A DNA stretch of 64,000 bases, from contig NZ_JACCFK010000001.1 of the NCBI RefSeq assembly GCF_013410405.1, forward strand, positions 4,030,001-4,094,000, in the 5' to 3' direction. The position numbers and the translations under genes were made by a program. Positions 18,399-27,294 of the stretch are shown in pieces. The number at the start of each line of letters is the position of its first letter. Position 1 is the stretch's first letter. The notes beneath the pieces were generated by a model that saw nothing but the letters and a program-made list of their open reading frames with translations, did not search any database and was not told where the DNA came from. The stretch is from Amycolatopsis endophytica. GTDB lineage: Bacteria > Actinomycetota > Actinomycetes > Mycobacteriales > Pseudonocardiaceae.

Positions 18399-19772
18399 TC
18401 ACTCCGTATTCGCGGGGAAGCGGCCGTTCTTGACCGCCGTGACCAGTTCGGCGTGGTCGGACTCGGTCTGGTCGGCGTAGCGCACCGCGTAGCGGCCGAT
18501 GGCCTCGTCGAGCTGGTCGTCACCGTCGAAGTATCCCGCCAGCAGCCGCGGGTGGACCGAGCGGATGTGCGCGCGGGCGAGCAGCGCGCCGGCGAGGCGG
18601 CCGTAGTCGTCGAGGTCCTTGCCGCCCAGTTCGGTCGGCTCGATGGCGCCCTTCATGTTGCGGAACTGGCGCACGATGAACGGACGGCCGCCGATGGTGG
18701 TCCAGCCGAGCAGGATGTCGGTCTCGGCCTGCACGAGCCGGGCGCCGTGCACGATCCGCTGTCCTTCGTGCTCGCCGCGGTGCCCCGGCACGAACGGGGT
18801 GAGCGCGGAGGGCCGGGCCTCTTTGACGTGCAGCACCAGGTCTTCGTCGGTGTTGCCGTGCAGCAGCACGACGTAGCTGCGCAGGCCGACGCTGCCCGTG
18901 CCGACGACGCGGAAGGCGATGTCGGCGATCCGGTAGCGGGCGATCAGGGTGCGCCGCGACTCGCGCAGGGTGTGCACATAGGACACCAGCCCGTCGGCGA
19001 CGGCGTTCGCGGTCGCTTCGTCGACATGGCGCAGCACCGGCGGGTCCTCGACGAACCGGTGGTGACTCAGGCCGGTGGAGTGGTCGTCGATGCGTTCGGT
19101 CCACTTGGCGGAGACGCGGGCGCTGGTGTTGCGGCGCGCCTTTTCGGCGGCTTCGCCGAACTCGTCGGAGAGGTCGTCGGCCTTGACCTTCGACAGCGAG
19201 TCCTCGTCGCCGAGCGCGTTCCACGACCGCAGGAACGACGCCTCCCCGAGCCGCCGCACCACGCGCCGGTACGACTTCACCGCGTCCTCGGCAGCGTCCC
19301 GGCAGTCCTCTTCGGACACGCCACCCTCGCGCCCGGCCAGCACCAGGCTCGCGGCCAGGCGCTTGAGATCCCACTCCCAGGGGCCGCGGACGGTCTCGTC
19401 GAAATCGTTGATGTCCATCACGATCTGCCCGTCCGGCGTACCGTACAGGCCGAAGTTGGCGGCGTGCGCGTCACCGCAGATCTGCGCGGACAGTCCACTG
19501 TGCGGGGTCCCGTCGAGGTCCGCGGCCATCAGCCCGGCCGCCCCGCGGAAGAACGAGAACGGCGACGCCACCATGCGCCCGATCCGCAGGGGGATGAGCT
19601 CCTGGAGGCGCCCCTCGTTGCTGGCCTCGACGAACTCGGTGACCGACGGCCGGCGCTCGTTCCTCGCGGCGTGGCCGTGTGCACTCGGCGGTGTGCGTTC
19701 GCCCAGCTCACGGCCCTTCTGGTGGAGTTCGTCCGGGTCGCTCAGCTCGCCCGGTACCAGTGCGCGTTCCAT
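18399..19772 (-). CDS. DUF2252 family protein (kinase-like fold)
   Basis: This 457-residue cytosolic protein belongs to DUF2252, a family with a protein-kinase-like fold and no settled function. Typical blocks are RIGRMVASPFSFFRGAAGLM, ICGDAHAANFGLYG, NDFDETVRGPWEWDLKRL and GTGSVGLRSYVVLL. The ATG at 19772 (MERALVPGEL) has GGAGGG eight bases upstream, which is better than a TTG nine codons earlier. PAP2 follows almost immediately, so they form a pair. Confidence 0.88.
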   Translation of the reverse strand: MERALVPGELSDPDELHQKGRELGERTPPSAHGHAARNERRPSVTEFVEASNEGRLQELIPLRIGRMVASPFSFFRGAAGLMAADLDGTPHSGLSAQICGDAHAANFGLYGTPDGQIVMDINDFDETVRGPWEWDLKRLAASLVLAGREGGVSEEDCRDAAEDAVKSYRRVVRRLGEASFLRSWNALGDEDSLSKVKADDLSDEFGEAAEKARRNTSARVSAKWTERIDDHSTGLSHHRFVEDPPVLRHVDEATANAVADGLVSYVHTLRESRRTLIARYRIADIAFRVVGTGSVGLRSYVVLLHGNTDEDLVLHVKEARPSALTPFVPGHRGEHEGQRIVHGARLVQAETDILLGWTTIGGRPFIVRQFRNMKGAIEPTELGGKDLDDYGRLAGALLARAHIRSVHPRLLAGYFDGDDQLDEAIGRYAVRYADQTESDHAELVTAVKNGRFPANTE

Positions 19773-19983
19773 CCCCTGCTCCCTCCGTTGCCTGCTCAAC
19801 GTACGGGAGGCTGTGGTGGTTTCTCGGGGTTGGCGCTACGCGGGTTTTCGCGCTGCGCGCGTGGCTGGGCGGCCCCCACCTGCCCCTCTTCTCATCGAGC
19901 TGGCCTGGGGATCGGGTCGGGGTGTGGTTGGTACGTGGGCGGCTTGCGTTGCCGGGTGCCGGCTGGCGTGCTGGGGAGCTCCG

Positions 19984-21189
19984 TCAGCGGGTCAGGACCT
20001 CGGCCAGGATGTCGAGGCCGTGGTCCAGATCCGCCTCCGAGATCGTCAGCGGCGGTGCCAAGCGGAGCGTCGCGCCGTGGGTTTCTTTGGCCAGCAAGCC
20101 CTTGGCTGCCAGCGCCTCGCACGCTTCGCGGCCGCTGAGGCCGCCGGGGGTGATGTCGATGCCCGCCCACAGACCGCGCCCCCGGACCTCCGCGAGGCCG
20201 TGGCCCACGAGCGAACCCAGCCGCGCGTGCATCCGGGCCCCCAGCTCCACCGATCGTGCCTGGAACTCGCCCGTCGACAGCAGCTTGATCACGGCCCGGC
20301 CGACCGCGCAGGCCAGCGGGTTGCCGCCGAAGGTGGAGCCGTGCTCGCCCGGCTTCAGGACTCCCAGCACATCCTGCCGCCCGACCACGGCCGACAGCGG
20401 CAGGATCCCGCCGCCCAGCGCCTTGCCCAGCGTGTACAGGTCCGCGCGCACCCCGGTCGGCTCCAGCGCCAGCAGCGTGCCGGTGCGGCCGAGGCCGGAC
20501 TGGATCTCGTCGGCGATCAGCAGCGCCCCGGCCTCGTCGCACAGCCGGCGCGCCTCGGCCAGGTAGCCCTCCGGGGGCATGAGCACCCCGGCCTCACCCT
20601 GGATCGGCTCCAGCAGGACCGCAGCGGTGTGCTCGGTGATCGCGTCGCGCAGGGCCGCGGCGTCGCCGTACTTCACGACCGTGAAACCCGGCGTGTAGGG
20701 GCCGAACCCGGCGCGCGCGGATTCGTCGGTGGAGAACGAGATGATCGTCGTGGTGCGGCCGTGGAAGTTCGACCCGGCGACCACGATCTCGGCACGCCCG
20801 TCCGGCACCCCCTTGACCTCGTAGGCCCACCTCCGCGCGATCTTCAACGCCGACTCCACCGCCTCGGCGCCGGAGTTCATCGGCAGCACCATCTCGGTGC
20901 CGGTCAGCTCGGCCAGTTCCCGGCAGAACGGGCCCAGCTGGTCGTGGTGGAACGCGCGTGAGGTCAACGTCACCCGGTCCAGCTGGTCACGCGCCGCGGC
21001 GACCAGGGCCGGGTGCCGGTGGCCGAAGTTGAGCGCCGAGTACGCCGACAGGAAGTCCAGGTACCGGTTGCCCTCGACGTCGATCACCCAGGAGCCTTCG
21101 GCTTCGGCGATCACGACGGGCAGCGGGTGGTAGTTGTGCGTGCTCCAGCGCTCGTCGAGCGCGATGAACTCGGCCGCGGAGGTCGTCAT
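19984..21189 (-). CDS. rocD: Ornithine-oxo-acid transaminase
   Basis: RocD converts ornithine and 2-oxoglutarate to glutamate semialdehyde and glutamate. The 401-residue class III aminotransferase carries STHNYHPLPVVIAEAEG, FLSAYSALNFGHRHP, PMNSGAEAVESALKIARRW, IQGEAGVLMPPEGYL, DEIQSGLGRTG, and the PLP lysine in YTLGKALGGG. It stands alone here, divergent from the S9 peptidase gene. Length and motifs match the family throughout. Confidence 0.95.
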   Translation of the reverse strand: MTTSAAEFIALDERWSTHNYHPLPVVIAEAEGSWVIDVEGNRYLDFLSAYSALNFGHRHPALVAAARDQLDRVTLTSRAFHHDQLGPFCRELAELTGTEMVLPMNSGAEAVESALKIARRWAYEVKGVPDGRAEIVVAGSNFHGRTTTIISFSTDESARAGFGPYTPGFTVVKYGDAAALRDAITEHTAAVLLEPIQGEAGVLMPPEGYLAEARRLCDEAGALLIADEIQSGLGRTGTLLALEPTGVRADLYTLGKALGGGILPLSAVVGRQDVLGVLKPGEHGSTFGGNPLACAVGRAVIKLLSTGEFQARSVELGARMHARLGSLVGHGLAEVRGRGLWAGIDITPGGLSGREACEALAAKGLLAKETHGATLRLAPPLTISEADLDHGLDILAEVLTR

Positions 21190-21353
21190 GCCTCCAGGCT
21201 AAGGGCAGTCCGAGGCCAGAATCATCCGCTGATCATTGCTGCGACGGGCGAATCGTTGCGGGCTTGCTCGTTCTTTCGGTGGTTCGTTGCGCCGGGAGCG
21301 CGGCCGCTTCGATGGCTCGCCAAGAGTGGTGCTGGTTTGACAGAGTGCGAGGC

Positions 21354-23438
21354 GTGACCGACGAGCTCTCCTTCCTTCGCCAGCAGGCCCGCACCCAGCG
21401 CTTCACCCTCGGCACCCCACGCGAGTTCCGGGTTTCGCCGGACGGGACGCGCCTGCTGTTCCTGCGTGCGGAGTCCGGCACCGACCGGCGCAACAGCCTG
21501 TGGGAACTGGACCTGGGGAAGGGGACCGAGACCAAGATCGTCGACGCGGCCGAGTTGCTGCCCGGCGAGGAGGAGCTGCCGCCGGAAGAGCGGGCCCGCC
21601 GGGAGCGCGCGCGGGAGAGCGCGGGCGGCGTGGTCGGCTACGCCGTCGACGACGAGTTCCGCCTGGCCGCGTTCTCCCTGTCCGGCAAGCTTTACACCGT
21701 CGACCTGGCCACGCGCGAGGTGACCGAACGCGTCGGCACCTCCGTCGTCGACCCCCGGCCCAACCCGGCCGGCACGCACGTCGCCTACGTCCGGGACCGC
21801 AGGCTGCGCGTCATCGACCTCGCCAGTGGCACCGACGAGGTCCTCATCGGCGAGGACGGCGACGACATCGCCTGGGGACTCGCGGAGTTCATCGCGGCCG
21901 AGGAACTGGGCCGTGCCCGCGGCTACTGGTGGTCGCCGGAGGGCACGAGCGTGCTCGTCGAGCGCACCGACCGCTCCGGCGTGCCGCGCTGGACGATCTC
22001 CGACCCCGCGCACCCGGACGCGGCCCCCACCACGGTCGCCTATCCGGCCGCGGGCACCACGAACGTCGGCGTTTCGCTGTCGCTCGTCGGTCTCGACGGG
22101 CTGCGCGTGGACGTCGAGCGTGACGACTGGGAGTACCTCGTCGCGGTGCACTGGTCGGCGGGCGGCCCGCCGCTGATCGCCGTGCAGCCGCGTGACCAGC
22201 GTGAACTCGCGATCTACGCGATCGACCCCGTGGACGGCTCCACGAAACTCCTGCACACCGAGACCGACGAGCACTGGGTCGAGGTCGTCCAGGGCGTGCC
22301 CGCCTGGACGAGCGACGGCCGGCTCGTGCACGTCAGCGCGGCCGACGGCAGCCACCGGCTGGTGATCGACGGTGAGCCCGTCACCGGCTCGGGCCTGCAG
22401 GTGCGCTCGGTGCTGCACGTCGGCGCCGAGGTGCTGTTCAGCGCCTCCGCGGACGACCCGACGCAGATCCACGTCTACCGCACCGGCGCCGGGGGCGTGA
22501 CCCGGCTGTCCGCGACCGACGGCGTGCACATCGGCGCGGGCACCGCCGAGGTCACCGTGCTGTCGTCGTGGAGCCTGCGTCACGCCGGCCCGAAGGTCAG
22601 CGTGCTGCGTGACGGTGAACCGGTCGCGACGGTCGAGTCCTACCCGGCCGACCCGGGCCTCGAACCCGCTCCGGAATGGCTGACGGTCGGCGAGCGCGGG
22701 CTGCGCGCCGCGTTGCTGTTGCCCACCGGGTACCGGCCGGAAGACGGCAAGCTGCCCGTCCTGCTCGACCCCTATGGCGGTCCGCACGCGCAGCGGGTCC
22801 TGCAGAGCCGCAACGCGTTCCTCACCTCGCAGTGGCTGGCCGACCAGGGGTTCGCGGTCCTGGTCGCGGACGGCCGTGGCACCCCGGGCCGGGGTCCGGC
22901 GTGGGAGAAGGCGATCGTGCGCGAACTGGCCGAGGTGACGTTGACGGACCAGGTGGACGCGCTGCACGCGGTCGCCGCCGAGCATCCCGAGCTGGACCTG
23001 GGCCGGGTCGCGATCCGCGGCTGGTCCTACGGCGGGTACCTGTCCGCGCTGGCGGTGCTGCGCCGCCCGGACGTGTTCCACGCGGCGGTCGCGGGCGCGC
23101 CGGTCACCGACTGGTCTCTCTACGACACCCACTACACCGAGCGCTACCTGGGCGTTCCCGGCGAGGAGCCGGAGTCCTACGAGCGCAACTCGCTGATCGC
23201 GAGCGCGCCGGAGCTGCGCCGGGCGTTGCTCATCGTGCACGGCCTGGCCGACGACAACGTGTTCGTGGCGCACGCGCTGCGGTTGTCCTCCGAGCTGCTG
23301 GCCGCGGGGCGCCCGCACGTGTTCCTGCCCCTGGCCGGGGCGACGCACATGACACCGCAGGCCGAAGAGGTCGCGGAGAACCTGATGAAGGTCCAGATCG
23401 GCTGGATCAAACGAGAGCTGGAGGCTGCTGCGCGATGA
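21354..23438 (+). CDS. S9-family dipeptidyl-peptidase IV-like serine peptidase
   Basis: This 694-residue protein combines an N-terminal beta-propeller (FLRQQARTQRFTLGTPREFR, FIAAEELGRARGYWWSPEGT, typical DPP4N blocks) with a C-terminal hydrolase. The catalytic serine is in GWSYGGYLSAL, the aspartate in LADDNVF, and the histidine in GATHM. No signal peptide is present, so it probably cleaves Xaa-Pro peptides inside the cell. The GTG at 21354 gives MTDELSFL. The next gene overlaps its stop. Confidence 0.93.
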   Translation: MTDELSFLRQQARTQRFTLGTPREFRVSPDGTRLLFLRAESGTDRRNSLWELDLGKGTETKIVDAAELLPGEEELPPEERARRERARESAGGVVGYAVDDEFRLAAFSLSGKLYTVDLATREVTERVGTSVVDPRPNPAGTHVAYVRDRRLRVIDLASGTDEVLIGEDGDDIAWGLAEFIAAEELGRARGYWWSPEGTSVLVERTDRSGVPRWTISDPAHPDAAPTTVAYPAAGTTNVGVSLSLVGLDGLRVDVERDDWEYLVAVHWSAGGPPLIAVQPRDQRELAIYAIDPVDGSTKLLHTETDEHWVEVVQGVPAWTSDGRLVHVSAADGSHRLVIDGEPVTGSGLQVRSVLHVGAEVLFSASADDPTQIHVYRTGAGGVTRLSATDGVHIGAGTAEVTVLSSWSLRHAGPKVSVLRDGEPVATVESYPADPGLEPAPEWLTVGERGLRAALLLPTGYRPEDGKLPVLLDPYGGPHAQRVLQSRNAFLTSQWLADQGFAVLVADGRGTPGRGPAWEKAIVRELAEVTLTDQVDALHAVAAEHPELDLGRVAIRGWSYGGYLSALAVLRRPDVFHAAVAGAPVTDWSLYDTHYTERYLGVPGEEPESYERNSLIASAPELRRALLIVHGLADDNVFVAHALRLSSELLAAGRPHVFLPLAGATHMTPQAEEVAENLMKVQIGWIKRELEAAAR

Positions 23439-24385
23439 AGCGCTGGGGTATCACGATTCCGCTGACCGGGGTGCCGCTGATCGCGCACCGTGAGCTGATC
23501 GAGCGGCTGCCCGCGCTCGGCTACACCGACGCGTGGTCGGCCGAAACGACGGGCACGGACGCGTTCTCGCCGCTGCTGCTGGCTTCGCAGTGGGCGCCCG
23601 AGCTGCGGCTGGGCACGGCGATCGTGCCCGTTTACACGCGGGGGCCGGGTCTGCTGGCGATGTCGGCGGCGACGCTGGCCGAGGCCGCGCCGGGCCGGTT
23701 CGTGCTCGGGATCGGCGCGTCCTCGCCGGTGATCGTCGGGAACTGGAACGCCGCCGAGTTCACCAAACCCTTCGCCCGCACCCGCGACACGCTGCGGTTC
23801 CTGCGGGCGGCGCTGGCGGGGGAGAAGGTGACCGAGACCTACGAGACGTTCTCGGTCAGCAAGTTCCGTCTGGAACGCGCCCCGCAACCCGCGCCGCCGA
23901 TCATGCTCGCCGCGTTGCGGCCCGGGATGCTCAAGCTCGCCGCGAAGGAGGCCGACGGCGCCATCACGAACTGGCTTTCCCCGGACGACGTGCGTCAGGT
24001 GCGCGCCGAAATCGGTCCGGACACCGAGCTGGCTGCGCGGATCTTCGTCTGCCCGACAACCGACCGCGACGCGGCGCGTGGTCTGGGGCGGATGCTGATC
24101 AGCAGTTATCTGACCGTGCCGGTCTATGCGGCGTTCCACGACTGGCTCGGCCGCGGCGAGGCGCTCGCGCCGATGCACGAAGCGTGGGCGGCGGGCGACC
24201 GGAAGCGGGCCAACGAGGTCATCCCGGACGAGGTCGTGGACGCCCTGATCGTGCACGGCAGTGCCGACGAGTGCCGGGAGAAGGTCCAGTCCTATGTGGA
24301 CAACGGTCTCACCACGCCGGTGATCTCGGTGCTGCCCACGGGCGACGACCCGGTCCGGCAGGTGGAGGCGCTGGCGCCGCACTGA
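23435..24385 (+). CDS. LLM-class F420-dependent oxidoreductase
   Basis: This 316-residue LLM enzyme starts MKRWGITIPLTGVPLIAHRE and has LRLGTAIVPVYTRGP, FVLGIGASSPVIVGNWN and PPIMLAALRPGMLKLAAKEADGAITNWLSP, the pattern of F420-dependent oxidoreductases of the TIGR03559 kind. Its substrate is unknown. The ATG overlaps the peptidase stop (ATGA), so the pair is translated together. A hairpin that may end the transcript follows at 24421. Confidence 0.9.
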   Translation: MKRWGITIPLTGVPLIAHRELIERLPALGYTDAWSAETTGTDAFSPLLLASQWAPELRLGTAIVPVYTRGPGLLAMSAATLAEAAPGRFVLGIGASSPVIVGNWNAAEFTKPFARTRDTLRFLRAALAGEKVTETYETFSVSKFRLERAPQPAPPIMLAALRPGMLKLAAKEADGAITNWLSPDDVRQVRAEIGPDTELAARIFVCPTTDRDAARGLGRMLISSYLTVPVYAAFHDWLGRGEALAPMHEAWAAGDRKRANEVIPDEVVDALIVHGSADECREKVQSYVDNGLTTPVISVLPTGDDPVRQVEALAPH

Positions 24386-24420
24386 TCCTCCGGTCGGCCA
24401 CGCTTCCCCAACGTGGCGTT

Positions 24421-24439
24421 GGTGGCGTAGAACGCCACC
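24421..24439 (+). terminator. Probable terminator hairpin
   Basis: An eight-base stem, GGTGGCGT pairing with ACGCCACC across three bases, is followed by GTTTGG. It lies 36 bases after the LLM stop and upstream of the siderophore promoter. Confidence 0.45.
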
Positions 24440-24534
24440 GTTTGGCGGCGTGACTTGAGCTCCCCGGGCAGGCACTTTGGGAGGAACGTGCCCGCCGGGG
24501 GTGTGCCTGCGGCGTGCGGTGTCCGTATCGTGGC

Positions 24535-24553
24535 TTAGCGTAGGCATACCTAA
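24535..24553 (+). promoter_or_regulatory. Iron box (IdeR/DmdR/DtxR operator)
   Basis: TTAGCGTAGGCATACCTAA matches 15 of 19 positions of the DtxR-family consensus TTAGGTTAGGCTAACCTAA. It lies 10 bases upstream of the decarboxylase start and its 3' end runs into the ribosome site. With Fe(II) the repressor should bind here and silence the siderophore operon. Confidence 0.85.
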
Positions 24554-24563
24554 GGAGCGGTGA

Positions 24564-26015
24564 GTGCGCGAAGAGATACGGGGAGTGGCCGGCCTGGCCG
24601 GCGGGCGGGCCGGCCACCGGCGGCTGGCCGAGCTGATCCCGTTGGTCCTCAACGGGTTGGCGGAGGGCACGGTGGAACGCGGCGCTGCGGGCCCGGCGGG
24701 TGGACCGGCCGCCGTCGCGGCTGGGGTCGCCGCCCTGACCGGAACGGATCCGCTCGCGGGGCCCACCGGCGTCGGAGCCGAGCAAGCGCTTTCCGAACTC
24801 TCCCGGCTGCTCGCCGCGGGCTCGGTCGATCCGGCCGATCCGGCGTGCGCGGCGCACCTGCACTGCCCGCCGCTCGCGGTGGCCGTCGCCGCCGACGTCG
24901 TCGCCGGTGCGCTCAACCCGTCGATGGACTCGTGGGACCAGGCACCCGTCGCCAGCGAGCTGGAACGCGAGCTGGTCACCCTGATCGCCCGCCTGTGCTA
25001 CCCGCAGGCCCCCGCCCCGGACGCGGTCGTCACCACCGGCGGCACCGAATCCAACCTCCTCGGCCTGCTGCTCGCGCGCGAACCGGCTCCCACGGTGCGG
25101 CCGGTGTGCGGGCGCAACGCCCACCACAGCGTCGCCCGCGCGGCGTGGCTGCTCGGATTGCCCGCACCGGTCCTCGTCGACTGCGATGGCGGACGCCTGC
25201 GGCCCGCCCCACTCGAAGAGACCCTGCGCACCCTCGGCGCGCCCGCCGTCGTGGTCGCCACCGCGGGCACCACCGACACCGGCGAGATCGACCCGCTGCG
25301 CGACCTCGCCGACGTGTGCCGTCGTCACGGCGCCCGCCTGCACGTCGACGCCTCCTACGGCGGTCTCGCTCTGTGCAGCGCGAAGCTCAAACCCCTCCTC
25401 GACGGGCTCGACGAGGCCGACTCGATCGCGCTCGACGCCCACAAGTTCGGCTGGCAGCCGATCTCCGCGGGCCTGCTCGCCGTCGGCCGCTCCAGCGATC
25501 TCGCGGCGCTGTCGGTGCGCGCCGAGTACCTCAACGCCGGCGACGACACCGAAGCCGGCCTGCCCGACCTGCTGGGGCGTTCCATCCGCACGTCCCGCCG
25601 CCCGGACGCCTTCCGCATGGCCGTCACGTTCCGCGCGCTCGGCATCGACGGCATGGGCGCGCTGGTCGAACACTGCTGCGCCACGGCGGCCGACGTCGCG
25701 TCAGCGATCGAGGCGGACCCGTCGTTGCGGCTGTGGGGCGCGCCGACGCTGTCCACGGTGCTGTTCCGGCCCGCCCGCGCCGACGAGCTGCCCGCCGCGA
25801 CCGGAGACGAACTGGTCGCGCGCGTGCGCCGGACCCTGCTGGAGGCCGGCACCGCGATCGTCGGCAGGGCCACGATGGCCGACGGCGTGTGGCTCAAGCT
25901 GACCCTGCTGCACCCGCACGCCACGGTCGAGGACTACCGGCCGCTGCTGGGCTCGGTGGTGACGACCGCGAACGCGCTGGCGGCCGAGGTGGCCGGAAGC
26001 GCGGTGCCGGGGTGA
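24564..26015 (+). CDS. PLP-dependent amino-acid decarboxylase, siderophore pathway (DesA-like)
   Basis: This 483-residue group II decarboxylase has VVTTGGTESNLLGLLLAR, HVDASYGGLAL and the PLP lysine in LDAHKFGWQP. The closest functional group is DesA lysine decarboxylase and diaminobutyrate or ornithine decarboxylases, so it probably makes cadaverine or a shorter diamine. The GTG at 24564 has AAGGAG six bases upstream and sits just after the iron box. It is the first gene of a four-gene run with GTGA overlaps or near-overlaps. Confidence 0.88.
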   Translation: MREEIRGVAGLAGGRAGHRRLAELIPLVLNGLAEGTVERGAAGPAGGPAAVAAGVAALTGTDPLAGPTGVGAEQALSELSRLLAAGSVDPADPACAAHLHCPPLAVAVAADVVAGALNPSMDSWDQAPVASELERELVTLIARLCYPQAPAPDAVVTTGGTESNLLGLLLAREPAPTVRPVCGRNAHHSVARAAWLLGLPAPVLVDCDGGRLRPAPLEETLRTLGAPAVVVATAGTTDTGEIDPLRDLADVCRRHGARLHVDASYGGLALCSAKLKPLLDGLDEADSIALDAHKFGWQPISAGLLAVGRSSDLAALSVRAEYLNAGDDTEAGLPDLLGRSIRTSRRPDAFRMAVTFRALGIDGMGALVEHCCATAADVASAIEADPSLRLWGAPTLSTVLFRPARADELPAATGDELVARVRRTLLEAGTAIVGRATMADGVWLKLTLLHPHATVEDYRPLLGSVVTTANALAAEVAGSAVPG

Positions 26016-27292
26016 GCCCGGTCGACCTCGCCGGGGCCGGGATCGGCCCGGTCAACCTGTCGCTGGCCGCGCTCGCCGAGCCGGTCGCGGACCTCACCGT
26101 CGCGCTGTACGAGCGCGGCCCGGAGTTCCGCTGGCATCCCGGTCTGCTGCTCGACGGCGTGACCCTGCAGGTGCCCTTCCTCGCCGACCTGGTGACGCTG
26201 GTCGATCCGACCAGCGCGCTGTCCTTCCTGAACTACCTGCGGGAGGAGGACCGGCTCTTCCGGTTCTACTTCGCCGAACGCTTCCACGTCCCGCGCGCCG
26301 AGTACGACGGCTACTGCCGGTGGGTCAGCCGACGACTGGCGTCCTGTGTGTTCGGCACCGAGATCACCGGGATCGAGTGGCGCGACGGCCTGTTCCGCCT
26401 GCGGGCGGCGTCCGAAGTGGTCAGTGCGCGCAACCTGGTACTGGGCATCGGAACCGAACCGCGACTGCCGGAACCCTTGCGGCGCCTCGCGCACGATCCG
26501 GGCGTGCCCGTGCTCCACTCGGCCGAATACCTGTCGCACCGCGAGCGGCTGCTCGCGCTGCCCGCGGTCACGGTGGTCGGCTCGGGCCAGTCCGGCGCCG
26601 AGGTCTTCCTGGATCTGCTGCGCCACCGCAAACGACCGGAGGGCCTGCGATGGGTGACGCGCACGGTGTCCTTCGCCCCGATGGAGTACTCCAAACTCGG
26701 GCTGGAGCAGTTCACCCCCGATTACACGCGGTATTTCCACGCGCTGCCCGAACCCGAGCGTGACCGGCTGCTGCCCGAGCAATGGCAGTTGTACAAGGGA
26801 ATCGACAGCGGGACCATCGCCGAGATCCACGACGAGCTGTACCGCCGCTCGGTCGGCGGCGGCTGGCCCGGCGTCACGCTCACGCCCGGCGTGGAGGTCG
26901 TCGCCGCGCGCCGGGACGGTGACCGGATCGCGCTCGGCCTGCGGCACCGGCAGCAGGGCAGCGCCGCGACCTGGATGACCGACGCGGTCGTCGCCGCCAC
27001 CGGATACGCGGAACGGTCGCTCGACGCGCTTCTCGGGCCCCTGGCCGACCTCGTCGCGCGGGACGGAAGCGGACGCCCGGTCGTCGAACACGACTACCGG
27101 TTGCGGCTCCCACCGGAGATCGGCGGCGCGATCTTCGTCCAGAACGCCGAAAGTCACACCCACGGCGTCGGTGCGCCCGATCTCGGCCTGGCCGCGTGGC
27201 GCGCGGCCTCGATCATCAACGCGGTCTGTGGCCGCACCGTCTACCGGCTGCCGTCGCGCACGGCGTTCACCCGGTTCGGGTTGGAGGAGTGA
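26012..27292 (+). CDS. Lysine/ornithine N-monooxygenase (DesB-like)
   Basis: This 426-residue flavoprotein of the IucD/DesB/SidA family has the FAD site GAGIGPVNLSLAAL, the substrate segment FLADLVTLVDPTSALSFLNYL, the NADPH site VVGSGQSGAEVFLDLL, and the C-terminal ATGY. It should hydroxylate the free amine of the diamine or amino acid before hydroxamate formation. The GTG at 26012 overlaps the decarboxylase stop (GTGA). Confidence 0.92.
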   Translation: MSPVDLAGAGIGPVNLSLAALAEPVADLTVALYERGPEFRWHPGLLLDGVTLQVPFLADLVTLVDPTSALSFLNYLREEDRLFRFYFAERFHVPRAEYDGYCRWVSRRLASCVFGTEITGIEWRDGLFRLRAASEVVSARNLVLGIGTEPRLPEPLRRLAHDPGVPVLHSAEYLSHRERLLALPAVTVVGSGQSGAEVFLDLLRHRKRPEGLRWVTRTVSFAPMEYSKLGLEQFTPDYTRYFHALPEPERDRLLPEQWQLYKGIDSGTIAEIHDELYRRSVGGGWPGVTLTPGVEVVAARRDGDRIALGLRHRQQGSAATWMTDAVVAATGYAERSLDALLGPLADLVARDGSGRPVVEHDYRLRLPPEIGGAIFVQNAESHTHGVGAPDLGLAAWRAASIINAVCGRTVYRLPSRTAFTRFGLEE

Positions 27293-27294
27293 AC

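Noticed and set aside
17913..20138. A 741-codon plus-strand frame opposite PAP2, DUF2252 and rocD
   Set aside because: Antisense shadow crossing three real genes and their gaps.
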